Positions 7,685-15,857 of a DNA stretch of 61,120 nt are shown here, piece by piece; within the stretch, counting starts at the first letter, position 1; the number at the start of each line of letters is the position of its first letter. Made by a program: the position numbers and the translations under genes. The notes under the pieces were generated by a model. It was not told the DNA's origin. It saw only the letters and a program-made list of their open reading frames with translations, and searched no databases. Origin of the DNA: Alistipes sp. (lineage in GTDB: Bacteria; Bacteroidota; Bacteroidia; Bacteroidales; Rikenellaceae). Location of the stretch: contig JAFVSV010000013.1 of the NCBI GenBank assembly GCA_017503575.1, positions 1 to 61,120 on the forward strand, written 5' to 3'.

Positions 7685-8467
7685 ATGAAGAAGATGATAC
7701 TATTTGCCGTGATGTTCATGGCGACAGTTGCATCGGCAGATGCGCAGACAAGAGTCGAGAAACGTACAGTGGGTGAGGGTACTATCGACTATATGGTCAA
7801 GGAGCTAACATGTGATAACCTTAGTAAGATTGTCTCAAATCTCCCCGTTGTGCTCCGCCTTGTAGAGGGCGATGAGGGACATATCGAGGTGAGCTTCCCA
7901 ATGCAGGAGCACCGCTATATTAGATTTGGTATAGTTGACGGCAATACCTTTATTTTAGGTCGTGATGGCTTCCAAAAGAGTCCCAAGAAGAGTATCTTAA
8001 GCGAGGATACACCTATATATATTAATATATCGGCATCGAATATCGCAGCCATAACCAACACATCGGACATGGTTCTCTATGTCGAGCGTGATTGCTTCGC
8101 CGATGAGCTCTCTATTGGTAATGCCGGCTATGGCTTCTTTGTTATCGGTGAGAGCATTACGGCAGATAAGCGCATATCGCTCTTTAGCAATGGCACGATG
8201 ACATGCGAGGTGGAGTCGTGGAATACCGACACGCTCAGCCTAACGAATAACGGCTACCTCTATGTCAATGGCGTGACATCGGCAAGTAGCGTAAGGCAAA
8301 TTAGCACGGGTATAGATCGCACAACGCTTCAGGTCGATTGTGAAAAGGTGGAGGTACATACCAATGGTGAAGGTCTTATAACCTATCGTGGTTGGGCTGA
8401 TGATGTTGCGGTGTACTCCAATAATAAGGCGAGTGTTCGCACCTCGGAACTTAAGGTGAAACCATAA
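7685..8467 (+). CDS. Secreted GIN-domain-like (DUF2807-like) protein
   Basis: The 260-residue protein has a signal peptide cut near ADAQT, then a repetitive right-handed beta pattern in which short strands recur about every 20 residues (MVLYVERDCFADELSIGN, FVIGESITADKRISLFSNG, LSLTNNGYLYVNG). This resembles the head GIN domain found in many exported Bacteroidetes proteins. The enzymatic role, if any, is unknown. It ends the sigma-factor operon and is followed by a clear terminator. Confidence 0.65.
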   Translation: MKKMILFAVMFMATVASADAQTRVEKRTVGEGTIDYMVKELTCDNLSKIVSNLPVVLRLVEGDEGHIEVSFPMQEHRYIRFGIVDGNTFILGRDGFQKSPKKSILSEDTPIYINISASNIAAITNTSDMVLYVERDCFADELSIGNAGYGFFVIGESITADKRISLFSNGTMTCEVESWNTDTLSLTNNGYLYVNGVTSASSVRQISTGIDRTTLQVDCEKVEVHTNGEGLITYRGWADDVAVYSNNKASVRTSELKVKP

Positions 8468-8488
8468 GCAGAGCAACAAATATTGTCG

Positions 8489-8521
8489 ATATAGGGTGGC
8501 ATGCGTGCCGCCCTATATTTT
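8489..8521 (+). terminator. Terminator of the sigma-factor operon
   Basis: A 13-bp stem (ATATAGGGTGGCA with TGCCGCCCTATAT, one G-T pair) with loop TGCG is followed by a short T-run. It lies 21 bases after the stop of the GIN-like gene. Confidence 0.78.
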
Positions 8522-8522
8522 G

Positions 8523-8741
8523 CTATATACAAAAAAAAGAGCTGCGTGGGCAACATCGTTCATTTAGACGAGTGCAGCACGCAGCTACGGACACACACAT
8601 ATATACATTAACCAAATATATCTCTTTGTACCTTCCGATGTTGGTACATCTCAAAAAGACCATATTCTTAATATCGCTCATCGTCTCACTCTCCTCCTCT
8701 AATCTGCCTTGACGAGCGACATTTCCCACATCACAAAGATA
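8523..8741 (-). ncRNA. Candidate small transcript or small protein gene
   Basis: A promoter, a strong ribosome-binding site (GAGGAGGAGAG) and a terminator line up on the minus strand. An ATG at 8681 opens a 52-codon frame (MSDIKNMVFLRCTNIGRYKE..., with paired cysteines AACC and RCC near the end). Its stop at 8523 lies beyond the terminator T-run, so the full protein would not be made from a terminated RNA. A 10-codon frame also starts at ~8728. The product may be a ~200-base RNA or a short peptide. The rest of 8468-8928 holds the plus-strand terminator and the operator array. Confidence 0.5.
8531..8586 (-). terminator. Terminator of the minus-strand small transcript
   Basis: The minus strand has AGCTGCGTG pairing with CACGCAGCT across a 29-base folded loop, then C and eight T at 8538-8531. 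The stem is perfect and the T-run is long, so this is a good intrinsic terminator. Confidence 0.75.
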
Positions 8742-8765
8742 GATGGTTAATACGAAGCAACCAAA
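8734..8765 (-). promoter_or_regulatory. Promoter of the small transcript
   Basis: The minus strand has TTTG (8765-8762), a 20-base spacer and TATCTTTG (8741-8734), a full consensus match. An operator-like site (TTGAAAATCA at 8807) begins 41 bases upstream of the -33 box. Confidence 0.72.
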
Positions 8766-8806
8766 AAAACCGTGAAAAAAGATTTCCCCAAGCACTTTGT
8801 AACAGC

Positions 8807-8934
8807 TTGAAAATCAATAAGATGAAAAAATGAAATTTGAAAAATTTTCACCACGCTGATAATCAGTGAGTTACGAGCCTTCAAATCTGCGTGCTCGAAT
8901 ATCTGTGTAAATTACTGAAAATCAGCGATTATCT
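8807..8934 (-). promoter_or_regulatory. Operator-like array 2, three copies
   Basis: Plus-strand sites are TTGAAAATCA (8807), CTGATAATCA followed by GTGAGTTACGAG (8856) and CTGAAAATCA (8915), with offsets of 49 and 59 bp. The third site extends into the last codons of the TPR-HTH gene that ends at 8929. The layout matches arrays 1 and 3. Confidence 0.66.
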
Positions 8935-10713
8935 GTCTATGATTCCCGAAATAAGTATTTCGGCGTCTGGAGCGTTGCACTCCTTGATTTTTGATTTGAT
9001 ACGATATTTTATCTTTGACAGAGCCACGGGATTGCTCTCCATAAAGATGCAAATTGCACGCGAAGAAAAACCAGCATAGCTATATAACGCTACTCGTTGC
9101 TCACGGCTATTGAGCTTGGGGCACTGCTCGCGGAGCTTCGACATAAGCCCGTTACGGCAACTATCGACAAGACTCTCCAACTCGGCCAATCGCTGCTCGT
9201 CGCTCTTGATAGACTCGATGGTCTCGCGTACACGCTCAAAGACTTTTGTCGCCTGGCGCGAGGTGTCGCTATGCTCATAGTAGGTCTCACACAGGTGGTT
9301 GAGAACCTCCAATCTATCGTTATACAACCTATCGACAGCCTCGGTCAGCGGCTTCGACTCTCGATCGTTGGTTAGTCGCAGTTCGTTGATAGTCGCCATG
9401 TAGTTGGCTATATCGCGGCTCATCTTATTCCAGCGGTGTTTTATGTATATGGCTATGCCAACGATGATTATAGCTATGGTAATTATGATACTAATATTCA
9501 CTTTGCGCTCGTGCTCTTCTACCTCCTTGGCATGGCGTATCTCCTGCTCGCGGTTACGATTGAGGAGCTCGCGTTCGGTGCGCTCCGCCTCAAGGTGGCT
9601 CTGCAGCTTACCTATCTGGTAGTTGAGTACGGGGTTGTTGAGCACCATAAGTATAGTGCTATCTTGGCGTTGGTTGGAACGCTCTAACCAGTGAAGCGCC
9701 TCCTTGTCGTTACCCTCAAGTCTATATATGTAGTACTTGGCATAGTCGATAAGTGGCTCATGAGGTACCTTATGGTTCTCGGCGTCATCCAATAGCTGAT
9801 ATGCCCTTCTCATATTGCCCATCTCGGCAGCTACAACGGCCTCGATAGCGAGGTTGTGCGACTCGTCAATAACGGGGCAACTATGGGTTTCGTACATATC
9901 CAAGGACTCCATGCAGGCTTCGATGTCGCCCTGTTGCAGGTATAGCTCCGTGAGAGGATGAAGAATAACCGAAAGGAACGTCTTGTCGTCACTCTCAATA
10001 GCGTAGTCACGAGCCTTCGTCAGCCACATCAGGGCGGTGTCGAGGTCGCGTTTTGCCAATGCCAAACATCCAAGGTTAAAGTGGGCGTACGCCGCGAAGT
10101 CGGCACGCTCGGCACGCTCGAAGCATCGCATAGATACCTCGAACGAGTCGTAGGCATTCTGATATAGGCAGCCGATGCTATATATATCACCCTTTGCCTG
10201 GTGTACAAGACCCTCGAGCATGGGGTTAGGCTCTATGGCCAACGACGCCTCGGCCTCCATATACGCAAGCATCGCCTCGGGGTGGCGTGCTGCCGCATGC
10301 TCCACAAGGCCGTGCTGGAAGTAGGCTCTGGCGCGGCGTCCGTGCTCCTCGCTTGTGTGGTAGTACTCCTTAGCAGCATAGGTGAGCGAGTCGTTGTCCG
10401 AGGCTATGCCCGAAAAGTAGCTCGCCTCGCTGTACACCATATTGTAGTAGGCCTGGCTCTGCTCATCTACGATTGCCGAGCGGTCGATATCTCGAAGAAT
10501 TGCAAGTGCCTTGTCGGGGGAGACCATGGCCAATGTGTCGGCGTTATCTATCTGTTCGATAATATCTTGTGAGGTGCTTGCTGTTATAATACCATCATTA
10601 CCATCGCCACACCCGCTGAGTAGAGATAGGCATGCACACACACTCGCTATAAGCATAGTCCGAGTGACATTGCTTACACCATTTTGTGCATACTCTTTAG
10701 CTCTCCGTACCAT
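8929..10713 (-). CDS. Membrane-spanning TPR-HTH regulator with lipobox
   Basis: The ~594-residue protein has an N-terminal hydrophobic segment with lipobox LLSGC, tetratricopeptide-like helix pairs over residues ~50-370 (AYAHFNLGCLALAKRDLDTA, then LYLQQGDIEACME), a coiled-coil, and a transmembrane helix near 410-430 (IIITIAIIIVGIAIY). A C-terminal helix-turn-helix follows (LNSREQRVALYSYAGFSSRA, then IKYRIKSKIKE), LuxR-like in outline. The likely topology is periplasmic TPR sensor and cytoplasmic DNA-binding domain. ATG 10713 is chosen; a GTG at 10725 would add four residues. It is a paralogue of 15974-17650. Confidence 0.82.
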   Translation of the reverse strand: MVRRAKEYAQNGVSNVTRTMLIASVCACLSLLSGCGDGNDGIITASTSQDIIEQIDNADTLAMVSPDKALAILRDIDRSAIVDEQSQAYYNMVYSEASYFSGIASDNDSLTYAAKEYYHTSEEHGRRARAYFQHGLVEHAAARHPEAMLAYMEAEASLAIEPNPMLEGLVHQAKGDIYSIGCLYQNAYDSFEVSMRCFERAERADFAAYAHFNLGCLALAKRDLDTALMWLTKARDYAIESDDKTFLSVILHPLTELYLQQGDIEACMESLDMYETHSCPVIDESHNLAIEAVVAAEMGNMRRAYQLLDDAENHKVPHEPLIDYAKYYIYRLEGNDKEALHWLERSNQRQDSTILMVLNNPVLNYQIGKLQSHLEAERTERELLNRNREQEIRHAKEVEEHERKVNISIIITIAIIIVGIAIYIKHRWNKMSRDIANYMATINELRLTNDRESKPLTEAVDRLYNDRLEVLNHLCETYYEHSDTSRQATKVFERVRETIESIKSDEQRLAELESLVDSCRNGLMSKLREQCPKLNSREQRVALYSYAGFSSRAICIFMESNPVALSKIKYRIKSKIKECNAPDAEILISGIIDR

Positions 10714-10735
10714 ATCTGCCAACACAATTAAAGCA

Positions 10736-10768
10736 CAAATTTAAGTAAAAAATCTTAAACTCAGCAAT
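10736..10768 (-). promoter_or_regulatory. Candidate promoter of the TPR-HTH gene
   Basis: TAAATTTG on the minus strand (10743-10736) matches the -7 box and lies 23 bases before ATG 10713. The -33 match is only partial (ATTG at 10768-10765, spacer 21). Confidence 0.45.
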
Positions 10769-10847
10769 TTTCGGCACACTATTCTATGTGTTACCCCGAA
10801 GGTTTTTGATGTTTTCGAGATAATTAATAAAAAAATTTCAAAATTAC

Positions 10848-10878
10848 TTTACCATGCCCGATAATTTTTATATCTTTG
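10848..10878 (+). promoter_or_regulatory. Promoter of fba
   Basis: TTTA (10848-10851), a 19-base spacer and TATCTTTG (10871-10878) give a near-consensus Bacteroidetes promoter 62 bases before the fba start codon. Confidence 0.72.
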
Positions 10879-10940
10879 CGGTGTGGAACTTAGGACTATT
10901 TAGAGAATAATTTTTTACTAACAATATAAATTTCTGTAAT

Positions 10941-11939
10941 ATGATTAATTACAAGGATTTAGGTCTCGTGAATACTCGCGAGATGTTCAAGAAGGCAGTA
11001 GATGGTGGCTATGCTATTCCTGCGTTCAACTTCAACAATATGGAGCAGCTTCAGGCTATCATCATGGCTGCTGCTGAGACTAAGTCGCCCGTTATCCTTC
11101 AGGTGTCAAAGGGTGCTCGTCAGTATGCAAATCAGACCCTTCTCCGCTACATGGCAGAGGGCGCTGTTGAGTATGCAAAGGAGCTCGGCTGGGAGAATCC
11201 TCAGATTGTCCTCCACCTCGACCACGGTGACTCTTTCGAGACATGCAAGAGCTGTATCGACATGGGCTTCTCATCAGTGATGATTGACGGCTCACACCTC
11301 CCATACGAGGAGAACGTAGCCCTCACTAAGAGGGTTGTTGAGTACGCTCACCAGTTCGACGTAACCGTAGAGGGCGAGCTCGGTGTATTGGCAGGTGTCG
11401 AGGATGAGGTATCTGCAGCTGAGAGCCACTACACAAAGCCCGAGGAGGTTGTTGACTTCGTAACGAAGACTGGTTGCGACTCGTTGGCTATCTCTATCGG
11501 TACTTCACACGGTGCCTTTAAGTTCACCCCTGAGCAGTGTACCCTCGACCCAGAGACAGGTCGTCTTCTCCCTCCACCATTGGCATTCGACGTGTTGGCA
11601 GCTATCGAGCAGCAGCTCCCTGGCTTCCCTATCGTGCTCCACGGCTCATCATCAGTGCCACAGGATGAGGTTGATACCATCAACAAGTATGGCGGTGCTC
11701 TTAAGGCTGCCGTAGGCATCCCCGAGGAGCAGCTCCGTAAGGCTTCAAAGAGTGCTGTATGTAAGATCAATATCGACTCTGACTCTCGCCTTGCAATGAC
11801 CGCTGCCGTACGCGAGGTGTTCGCCAACAAGCCAGCAGAGTTCGACCCTCGTAAGTATCTCGGTCCTGCTCGCGACAACATGAAGAAGCTCTACATCCAC
11901 AAGATTAAGGAGGTATTGGGTTCGGACAACAAAGCATAA
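10941..11939 (+). CDS. fba: Class II fructose-bisphosphate aldolase
   Basis: This enzyme cleaves fructose-1,6-bisphosphate to dihydroxyacetone phosphate and glyceraldehyde-3-phosphate in glycolysis and runs in reverse in gluconeogenesis. The 332-residue protein has the zinc and substrate motifs of class II aldolases: AIPAFNFNN near residue 25, LDHGD at 93-97, GELGVLAGVEDE, then ISIGTSHGAFK and VLHGSSS. Length is normal for the family. It is monocistronic, with its own promoter and a structured 3' region. Codon use is strongly biased (GAG, CTC, CGT), as expected for a highly expressed gene. Confidence 0.97.
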   Translation: MINYKDLGLVNTREMFKKAVDGGYAIPAFNFNNMEQLQAIIMAAAETKSPVILQVSKGARQYANQTLLRYMAEGAVEYAKELGWENPQIVLHLDHGDSFETCKSCIDMGFSSVMIDGSHLPYEENVALTKRVVEYAHQFDVTVEGELGVLAGVEDEVSAAESHYTKPEEVVDFVTKTGCDSLAISIGTSHGAFKFTPEQCTLDPETGRLLPPPLAFDVLAAIEQQLPGFPIVLHGSSSVPQDEVDTINKYGGALKAAVGIPEEQLRKASKSAVCKINIDSDSRLAMTAAVREVFANKPAEFDPRKYLGPARDNMKKLYIHKIKEVLGSDNKA

Positions 11940-11941
11940 TA

Positions 11942-12067
11942 AATTTGTTGTGATAGCGGTGCATTAGCGACGCTTCAATCAAATCCCCGAATGGGAAATA
12001 CGCATAGTATGTCCCATCCGGGGATTTATCATGTCAGCGCCACTACTGCACCACTCTGACAACAAAT
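11942..12067 (+). terminator. Structured 3' element after fba
   Basis: Directly after the stop, AATTTGTTGT pairs with ACAACAAATT ~110 bases away. Inside is a GAT/CTG internal loop and a second helix (GGTGCA/TGCACC). The apex is a 16-bp hairpin (11981-11996 with 12012-12027, AAATCCCCGAATGGGA type). It probably acts in termination or RNA stability. The outer design matches that after the U32 gene at 45895. Confidence 0.65.
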
Positions 12068-12144
12068 TCTTTTGCTGTGATAAGAGCTCTTTTTTGACCC
12101 ATCTCCAAAGTACAGCCCATCGTTAACAAATTTTCTATCTACTT

Positions 12145-12175
12145 ATTGTCGTTTATGATTTGTTTCGTACCTTTG
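12145..12175 (+). promoter_or_regulatory. Promoter of obgE
   Basis: ATTG (12145-12148), a 19-base spacer and TACCTTTG (12168-12175) precede the obgE start by 27 bases. Confidence 0.65.
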
Positions 12176-12202
12176 CGGGCGTAACATTATATATAATAGT
12201 AT

Positions 12203-13219
12203 ATGGCAGGTTCGAATTTTGTCGATTATGTAAAGATATTTGCGCGCTCGGGACATGGCGGCGCGGGCTCGTGTCACTTCCGTCGCGAGAAGTTTGTGGC
12301 ATTCGGTGGCCCCGATGGTGGCGATGGCGGCAAGGGTGGTAGCATCATCCTTCAGGGTGATAGCCAATATTGGACTCTTATCCACCTAAAGTACAAGCGT
12401 CACCAGTTTGCCGAGGATGGCGAGAATGGCCATGGCGCACGCTCGACAGGTGCCGATGCCAAAGATATCATCATCCCCGTACCCCTTGGAACTGTAGCCA
12501 AGCTGGTGATAACCGACGAGGAGACAGGCGAAACATACACCGAGTTGGTTGGCGAGGTGACAGAGCATGGCGAGCAGCTTGTGCTACTCAAGGGTGGCCG
12601 TGGCGGCCTTGGTAACTGGCACTTCCGTACAGCGACAAACCAGACACCACGCTACGCACAGCCTGGCGAGGAGGGCATGGAGGGCGCTTTTATCCTCGAG
12701 CTTAAGGTGCTCGCTGATGTGGGTCTTGTTGGCTTCCCTAATGCGGGTAAGTCGACGCTGCTATCTGTCGTGTCGGCTGCGAAACCAAAGATTGCGAACT
12801 ACGCCTTCACAACGCTCGAGCCTAACTTGGGCATCGTCTCGGTGCGTGACGACCACTCGTTTGTCATGGCCGACATCCCTGGAATCATCGAGGGTGCACA
12901 CGAGGGTCGCGGCCTTGGAACCCGTTTCCTGCGACATATCGAGCGTAACTCGGTACTACTATTCATGGTACCTGCCGACAGTGACGATATCGCTGCTGAC
13001 TATGAGATATTGCTCGGCGAGCTTACGCAGTACAACCCCGAGCTACTCGATAAGGAGCGACTATTGGCGGTGACAAAGTGCGACATGCTCGACGATGAGC
13101 TTATGGAGCAGATGAAGGCACATTTGCCAGAGGGCATAGAGTCGATATTCATCTCGTCGGTGGCGAACATGAATATCACACAACTTAAGGATATGCTATG
13201 GGCGGCACTCCAGAGATAG
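12203..13219 (+). CDS. obgE: GTPase ObgE/CgtA
   Basis: Obg is an essential ribosome-associated GTPase that takes part in 50S subunit assembly and in stress control. The 338-residue protein has the glycine-rich Obg fold (residues ~1-158, [31 protein letters not shown]) and a G domain with G1 GFPNAGKS (167-174), G2 YAFTTLEP, G3 DIPG and G4 TKCD in place of NKxD. It lacks a long C-terminal extension, as is usual in this phylum. It has its own promoter and a terminator-like hairpin downstream. Confidence 0.97.
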   Translation: MAGSNFVDYVKIFARSGHGGAGSCHFRREKFVAFGGPDGGDGGKGGSIILQGDSQYWTLIHLKYKRHQFAEDGENGHGARSTGADAKDIIIPVPLGTVAKLVITDEETGETYTELVGEVTEHGEQLVLLKGGRGGLGNWHFRTATNQTPRYAQPGEEGMEGAFILELKVLADVGLVGFPNAGKSTLLSVVSAAKPKIANYAFTTLEPNLGIVSVRDDHSFVMADIPGIIEGAHEGRGLGTRFLRHIERNSVLLFMVPADSDDIAADYEILLGELTQYNPELLDKERLLAVTKCDMLDDELMEQMKAHLPEGIESIFISSVANMNITQLKDMLWAALQR

Positions 13220-13229
13220 CATACCTAAC

Positions 13230-13261
13230 ATGGGGGATGACTAAATTTAGCCATCCCCCAT
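13230..13261 (+). terminator. Terminator-like hairpin after obgE
   Basis: A 10-bp stem ATGGGGGATG/CATCCCCCAT lies 10 bases after the stop. The T-run is weak. It could also serve the convergent minus-strand gene that ends at 13313. Confidence 0.65.
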
Positions 13262-13312
13262 CTGTTTATGAAATTGATGCATGGCGAATCCTTAAAGAAC
13301 GCCACCTCTATA

Positions 13313-14281
13313 TCACAAGCTCTCTTCGTAGTCTACCCACTTGCTTATCTGCCTGCCGTTATAGTCGAAGATAGCGCACTTATCTTTGCAGACAACGATA
13401 CTCCTGCCACTATCTGTTGAGTACTGTACACGGTCGTAGATGGCCTCGATAATCTCGCGGCCACTACGGTCTATAAGTCCCATCTTATTCGCCTTTGAGA
13501 GTACTATGGCACGCCCCTCCATAAAGTCGCCGACAGCCAAGTACCTATCCTTGATGACCATACGGCCATACTCATCCTTGAAGCCTACGCCGTGCTCCGT
13601 GACACAGCGACAGCGCCCATCGTGAAGTCCATCTGTTGTCTGTGGCATATCGCACCACGGCTCCGTTGCCGATAGGTCTACTTTGGTTGTAGGCGTTGTG
13701 TGCTTGAGTATTAGTTCGCGAAGTAGCTCTATGGCGTTGCTGTCGCCACCATAGCCACGCTCGGTATAGTATTGGCGTATAGGTAACCAGCGATTGCTGC
13801 TATCGACGATGATATTGTTGATTGACAGGTTGTTATGGCTGATGTCATAGCTGCGTAACTCGGCATCCAACCTCTCAAGACCTTGCAGCAGCGTCTCGCG
13901 GCTAAGCCTATGGATGGCCGTCTCGAGTAGCTCACCCTCGGGTAATTGCTCCTTGATAAGTGTACATCGTGTGTTGTCACCCAGCTGCATGGTTGGAGTA
14001 TTTAGGTGCTGCATCTCCTCATTGAGTATCTCCATACGCACGAAGCCATGTTTGTATGCCATCATCAGGGCGATATTGGCACGATGCACCATGTGTAGTG
14101 ACTCTTGGTGAATGGGCGCATATAGTAGCGCGTTGGCACCATTATCGGTGATGCGACACTCGGCAAAATACTTCGAACGTGTGAGGGTCTCTATGTGCGG
14201 CTCTATGTTTTTGAGTGTTGTGAGCATCTTGTATGGCATGCTCACGCCGTTGCGAAATTCAAATATTGAGCAGTAGTCCAT
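13313..14281 (-). CDS. Pseudokinase-like protein with C-terminal WG repeats
   Basis: The 322-residue protein has no signal peptide. Residues ~120-195 resemble a protein-kinase catalytic loop: HNNLSINNIIVD (149-160) matches HRDLxxxNxxxx with the catalytic Asp replaced by Asn151. No DFG is visible, although a GYGGDSNAIELLREL segment follows where kinases have their activation region. Residues ~232-315 hold about three WG-type repeats (FKDEYGRMVI, MGLIDRSGREII, AIFDYNGRQI). It begins five bases after the vWA gene stop, so the two are co-transcribed. The kinase link is inferred from pattern; function is unknown. Confidence 0.66.
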   Translation of the reverse strand: MDYCSIFEFRNGVSMPYKMLTTLKNIEPHIETLTRSKYFAECRITDNGANALLYAPIHQESLHMVHRANIALMMAYKHGFVRMEILNEEMQHLNTPTMQLGDNTRCTLIKEQLPEGELLETAIHRLSRETLLQGLERLDAELRSYDISHNNLSINNIIVDSSNRWLPIRQYYTERGYGGDSNAIELLRELILKHTTPTTKVDLSATEPWCDMPQTTDGLHDGRCRCVTEHGVGFKDEYGRMVIKDRYLAVGDFMEGRAIVLSKANKMGLIDRSGREIIEAIYDRVQYSTDSGRSIVVCKDKCAIFDYNGRQISKWVDYEESL

Positions 14282-14286
14282 TATCC

Positions 14287-15144
14287 TTAACGTCTTATAC
14301 TGTCAGAACCTATGTTAACGATGTTGAAGAGTTCACATGGCGATATGTTGTATGCAACCAGTCGACGTACACCTGGCTCTTCGGGCTCGGCGATGGGTGG
14401 TAGCTGATGGTTGATACTCTCGGGAACCTCGCTCGACATGGTGTACAATGTGTACATGCGCTCCGACGAGTTGCGTCTGTCGAGAGTATACGGAAAGAGG
14501 ATGCTACGCTCGCAATAGTCGTCGCCCGAGCCGATGTGCACGTTTATGAAGAGCGTCTTGCCATCGTTGGTGCCAGTGCTCTTTATCTCCTGCGCTATGC
14601 TGATAAGCTCCTGCGGGCCACCATCCGTAGCATGGCCATCGGTGATATGGAATACCATTGGTGGAAAGCTGTCGTAGTGCTCATGTATTGAGCACCACTC
14701 ATCTACCAATCTGTATACCTCGGTGAGAGCCTCATACATGGGCGTGCGACCCTCGGCCTGCTGCTTTATCCACTCGTTGACAATGAAGTTGGCGTATGTG
14801 GTGCCCGACTCGAGGCGCTGCTCGAAGCAGTATTCGCGTACCGAGGGGTGACGCTTCTCGAGGTCACTGATGCTCGAGAACTCGATGTGCTCGCCACCAA
14901 GCATATTAACTATCTCTTCACCGCCATAGCCGATAACGGCGATATCGAAGTAGTCGCGTATACGGTTGTAGCGTGACGAGCGTATGTATAGCTCGTCTAT
15001 CATAATGTTTGTAATCATCGCCACAATCTCCGCCTTACTCATCTGTCTACCGTTGAACTCGACATACTCTTGCATCGACGTCGAGCAGTCCAAACAGAAT
15101 ATCACTGCCGAGCGATGTTGTTTGGTAATCGCCTTCTTATACAT
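14287..15144 (-). CDS. Cytoplasmic vWA-domain protein (TerY-like MIDAS)
   Basis: The 285-residue protein has a von Willebrand A domain with a complete MIDAS metal site: DCSTS (19-23), the TPMYEAL threonine (134) and ITDGHATD with Asp169. The order and the TPM motif resemble TerY-type vWA proteins, which sit with kinases and PP2C phosphatases in TerY-P stress modules. No signal peptide is present, so it acts in the cytoplasm. The partner gene downstream is the pseudokinase/WG protein, and no phosphatase is nearby. Residues 180-285 extend beyond the vWA fold. Confidence 0.78.
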   Translation of the reverse strand: MYKKAITKQHRSAVIFCLDCSTSMQEYVEFNGRQMSKAEIVAMITNIMIDELYIRSSRYNRIRDYFDIAVIGYGGEEIVNMLGGEHIEFSSISDLEKRHPSVREYCFEQRLESGTTYANFIVNEWIKQQAEGRTPMYEALTEVYRLVDEWCSIHEHYDSFPPMVFHITDGHATDGGPQELISIAQEIKSTGTNDGKTLFINVHIGSGDDYCERSILFPYTLDRRNSSERMYTLYTMSSEVPESINHQLPPIAEPEEPGVRRLVAYNISPCELFNIVNIGSDSIRR

Positions 15145-15216
15145 TTATATGGGTAGGGTAGTTTGCTTTTGTTATCGCCTTATTACTATCTCATGATGTC
15201 GCTACATATCCAAGTA

Positions 15217-15256
15217 GTGCCCTTATTATAGAGATCTTCATTATAATTAAGGGCAC
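15217..15256 (-). terminator. Hairpin between the DUF3244-like and vWA genes
   Basis: GTGCCCTTATTATA pairs with TATAATTAAGGGCAC, with one bulge and an 11-base loop. It lies downstream of the gene ending at 15356 and upstream of the vWA gene. No T-run follows, so termination is not certain. Confidence 0.5.
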
Positions 15257-15355
15257 ATTAGGATAAGTATAGATAACATCACCTTTCTCTGAAACACTAA
15301 TTGGTTAGTCAGTAATGACTGCGAAATGAATGTTATCGAGATAGACCATCACTTA

Positions 15356-15751
15356 CTATATGACAAACTCGCCAGCGTAGTCTCCGCTATCCGTTGTTAT
15401 ATATATAGTGTAGTATCCTTCGCTATCCGAGATGTAGAGTGTTGATACACCCATACCATTGGTATCATCCAACCACATCTCACCGGTCATATTATTCGTA
15501 ACGGTAATATCCGCATTGCCAAGATCACTATTGAACACAATAGATAGTGTTCCAGCATAGTAGGTCGCCTCAACATCCTGAACTAAAGATAGCGGAATAG
15601 GCTTGTTAATAGGGGGCTTTGGAGTTGGGATGGGTGGCAATGGGATGTAGATAGGTACATCATCATGATCACAACTATTCTTGGATGATACATCCTGCAC
15701 CATGAAACCTGTGCATGCTAACAATAAGATTGCAAGTAGAGTTTTTTTCAT
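15356..15751 (-). CDS. Small secreted DUF3244-like protein
   Basis: The 131-residue protein has a signal peptide (KTLLAILLLACTGF), a proline-rich linker (PLPPIPTPKPPINKPIP, residues ~37-53) and a compact beta-sandwich (residues ~60-131) with IVFNSDLGNADITV and YYTIYITTDSGDYAGEF. The layout fits the DUF3244 family of small exported Bacteroidetes proteins, whose function is unknown. It lies downstream of the TPR-HTH regulator 15974-17650, with operator array 3 between them, so it is a likely regulatory target. Confidence 0.72.
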   Translation of the reverse strand: MKKTLLAILLLACTGFMVQDVSSKNSCDHDDVPIYIPLPPIPTPKPPINKPIPLSLVQDVEATYYAGTLSIVFNSDLGNADITVTNNMTGEMWLDDTNGMGVSTLYISDSEGYYTIYITTDSGDYAGEFVI

Positions 15752-15782
15752 AATTGATAATATTTGATATGTTTTTATTCCA

Positions 15783-15816
15783 CAAAATTATAGTAAAATT
15801 TTATGATAATTGCAAA
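15783..15816 (-). promoter_or_regulatory. Promoter of the DUF3244-like gene
   Basis: The minus strand has TTTG (15816-15813), a 22-base spacer and TAATTTTG (15790-15783), 32 bases before the start codon. The spacer is longer than ideal, as can occur at activator-dependent promoters. Array 3 begins 41 bases upstream of the -33 box. Confidence 0.6.
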
Positions 15817-15857
15817 TTTTTAGCCCCAAAATCTTCACCCTCGCCCAATAGAATATG

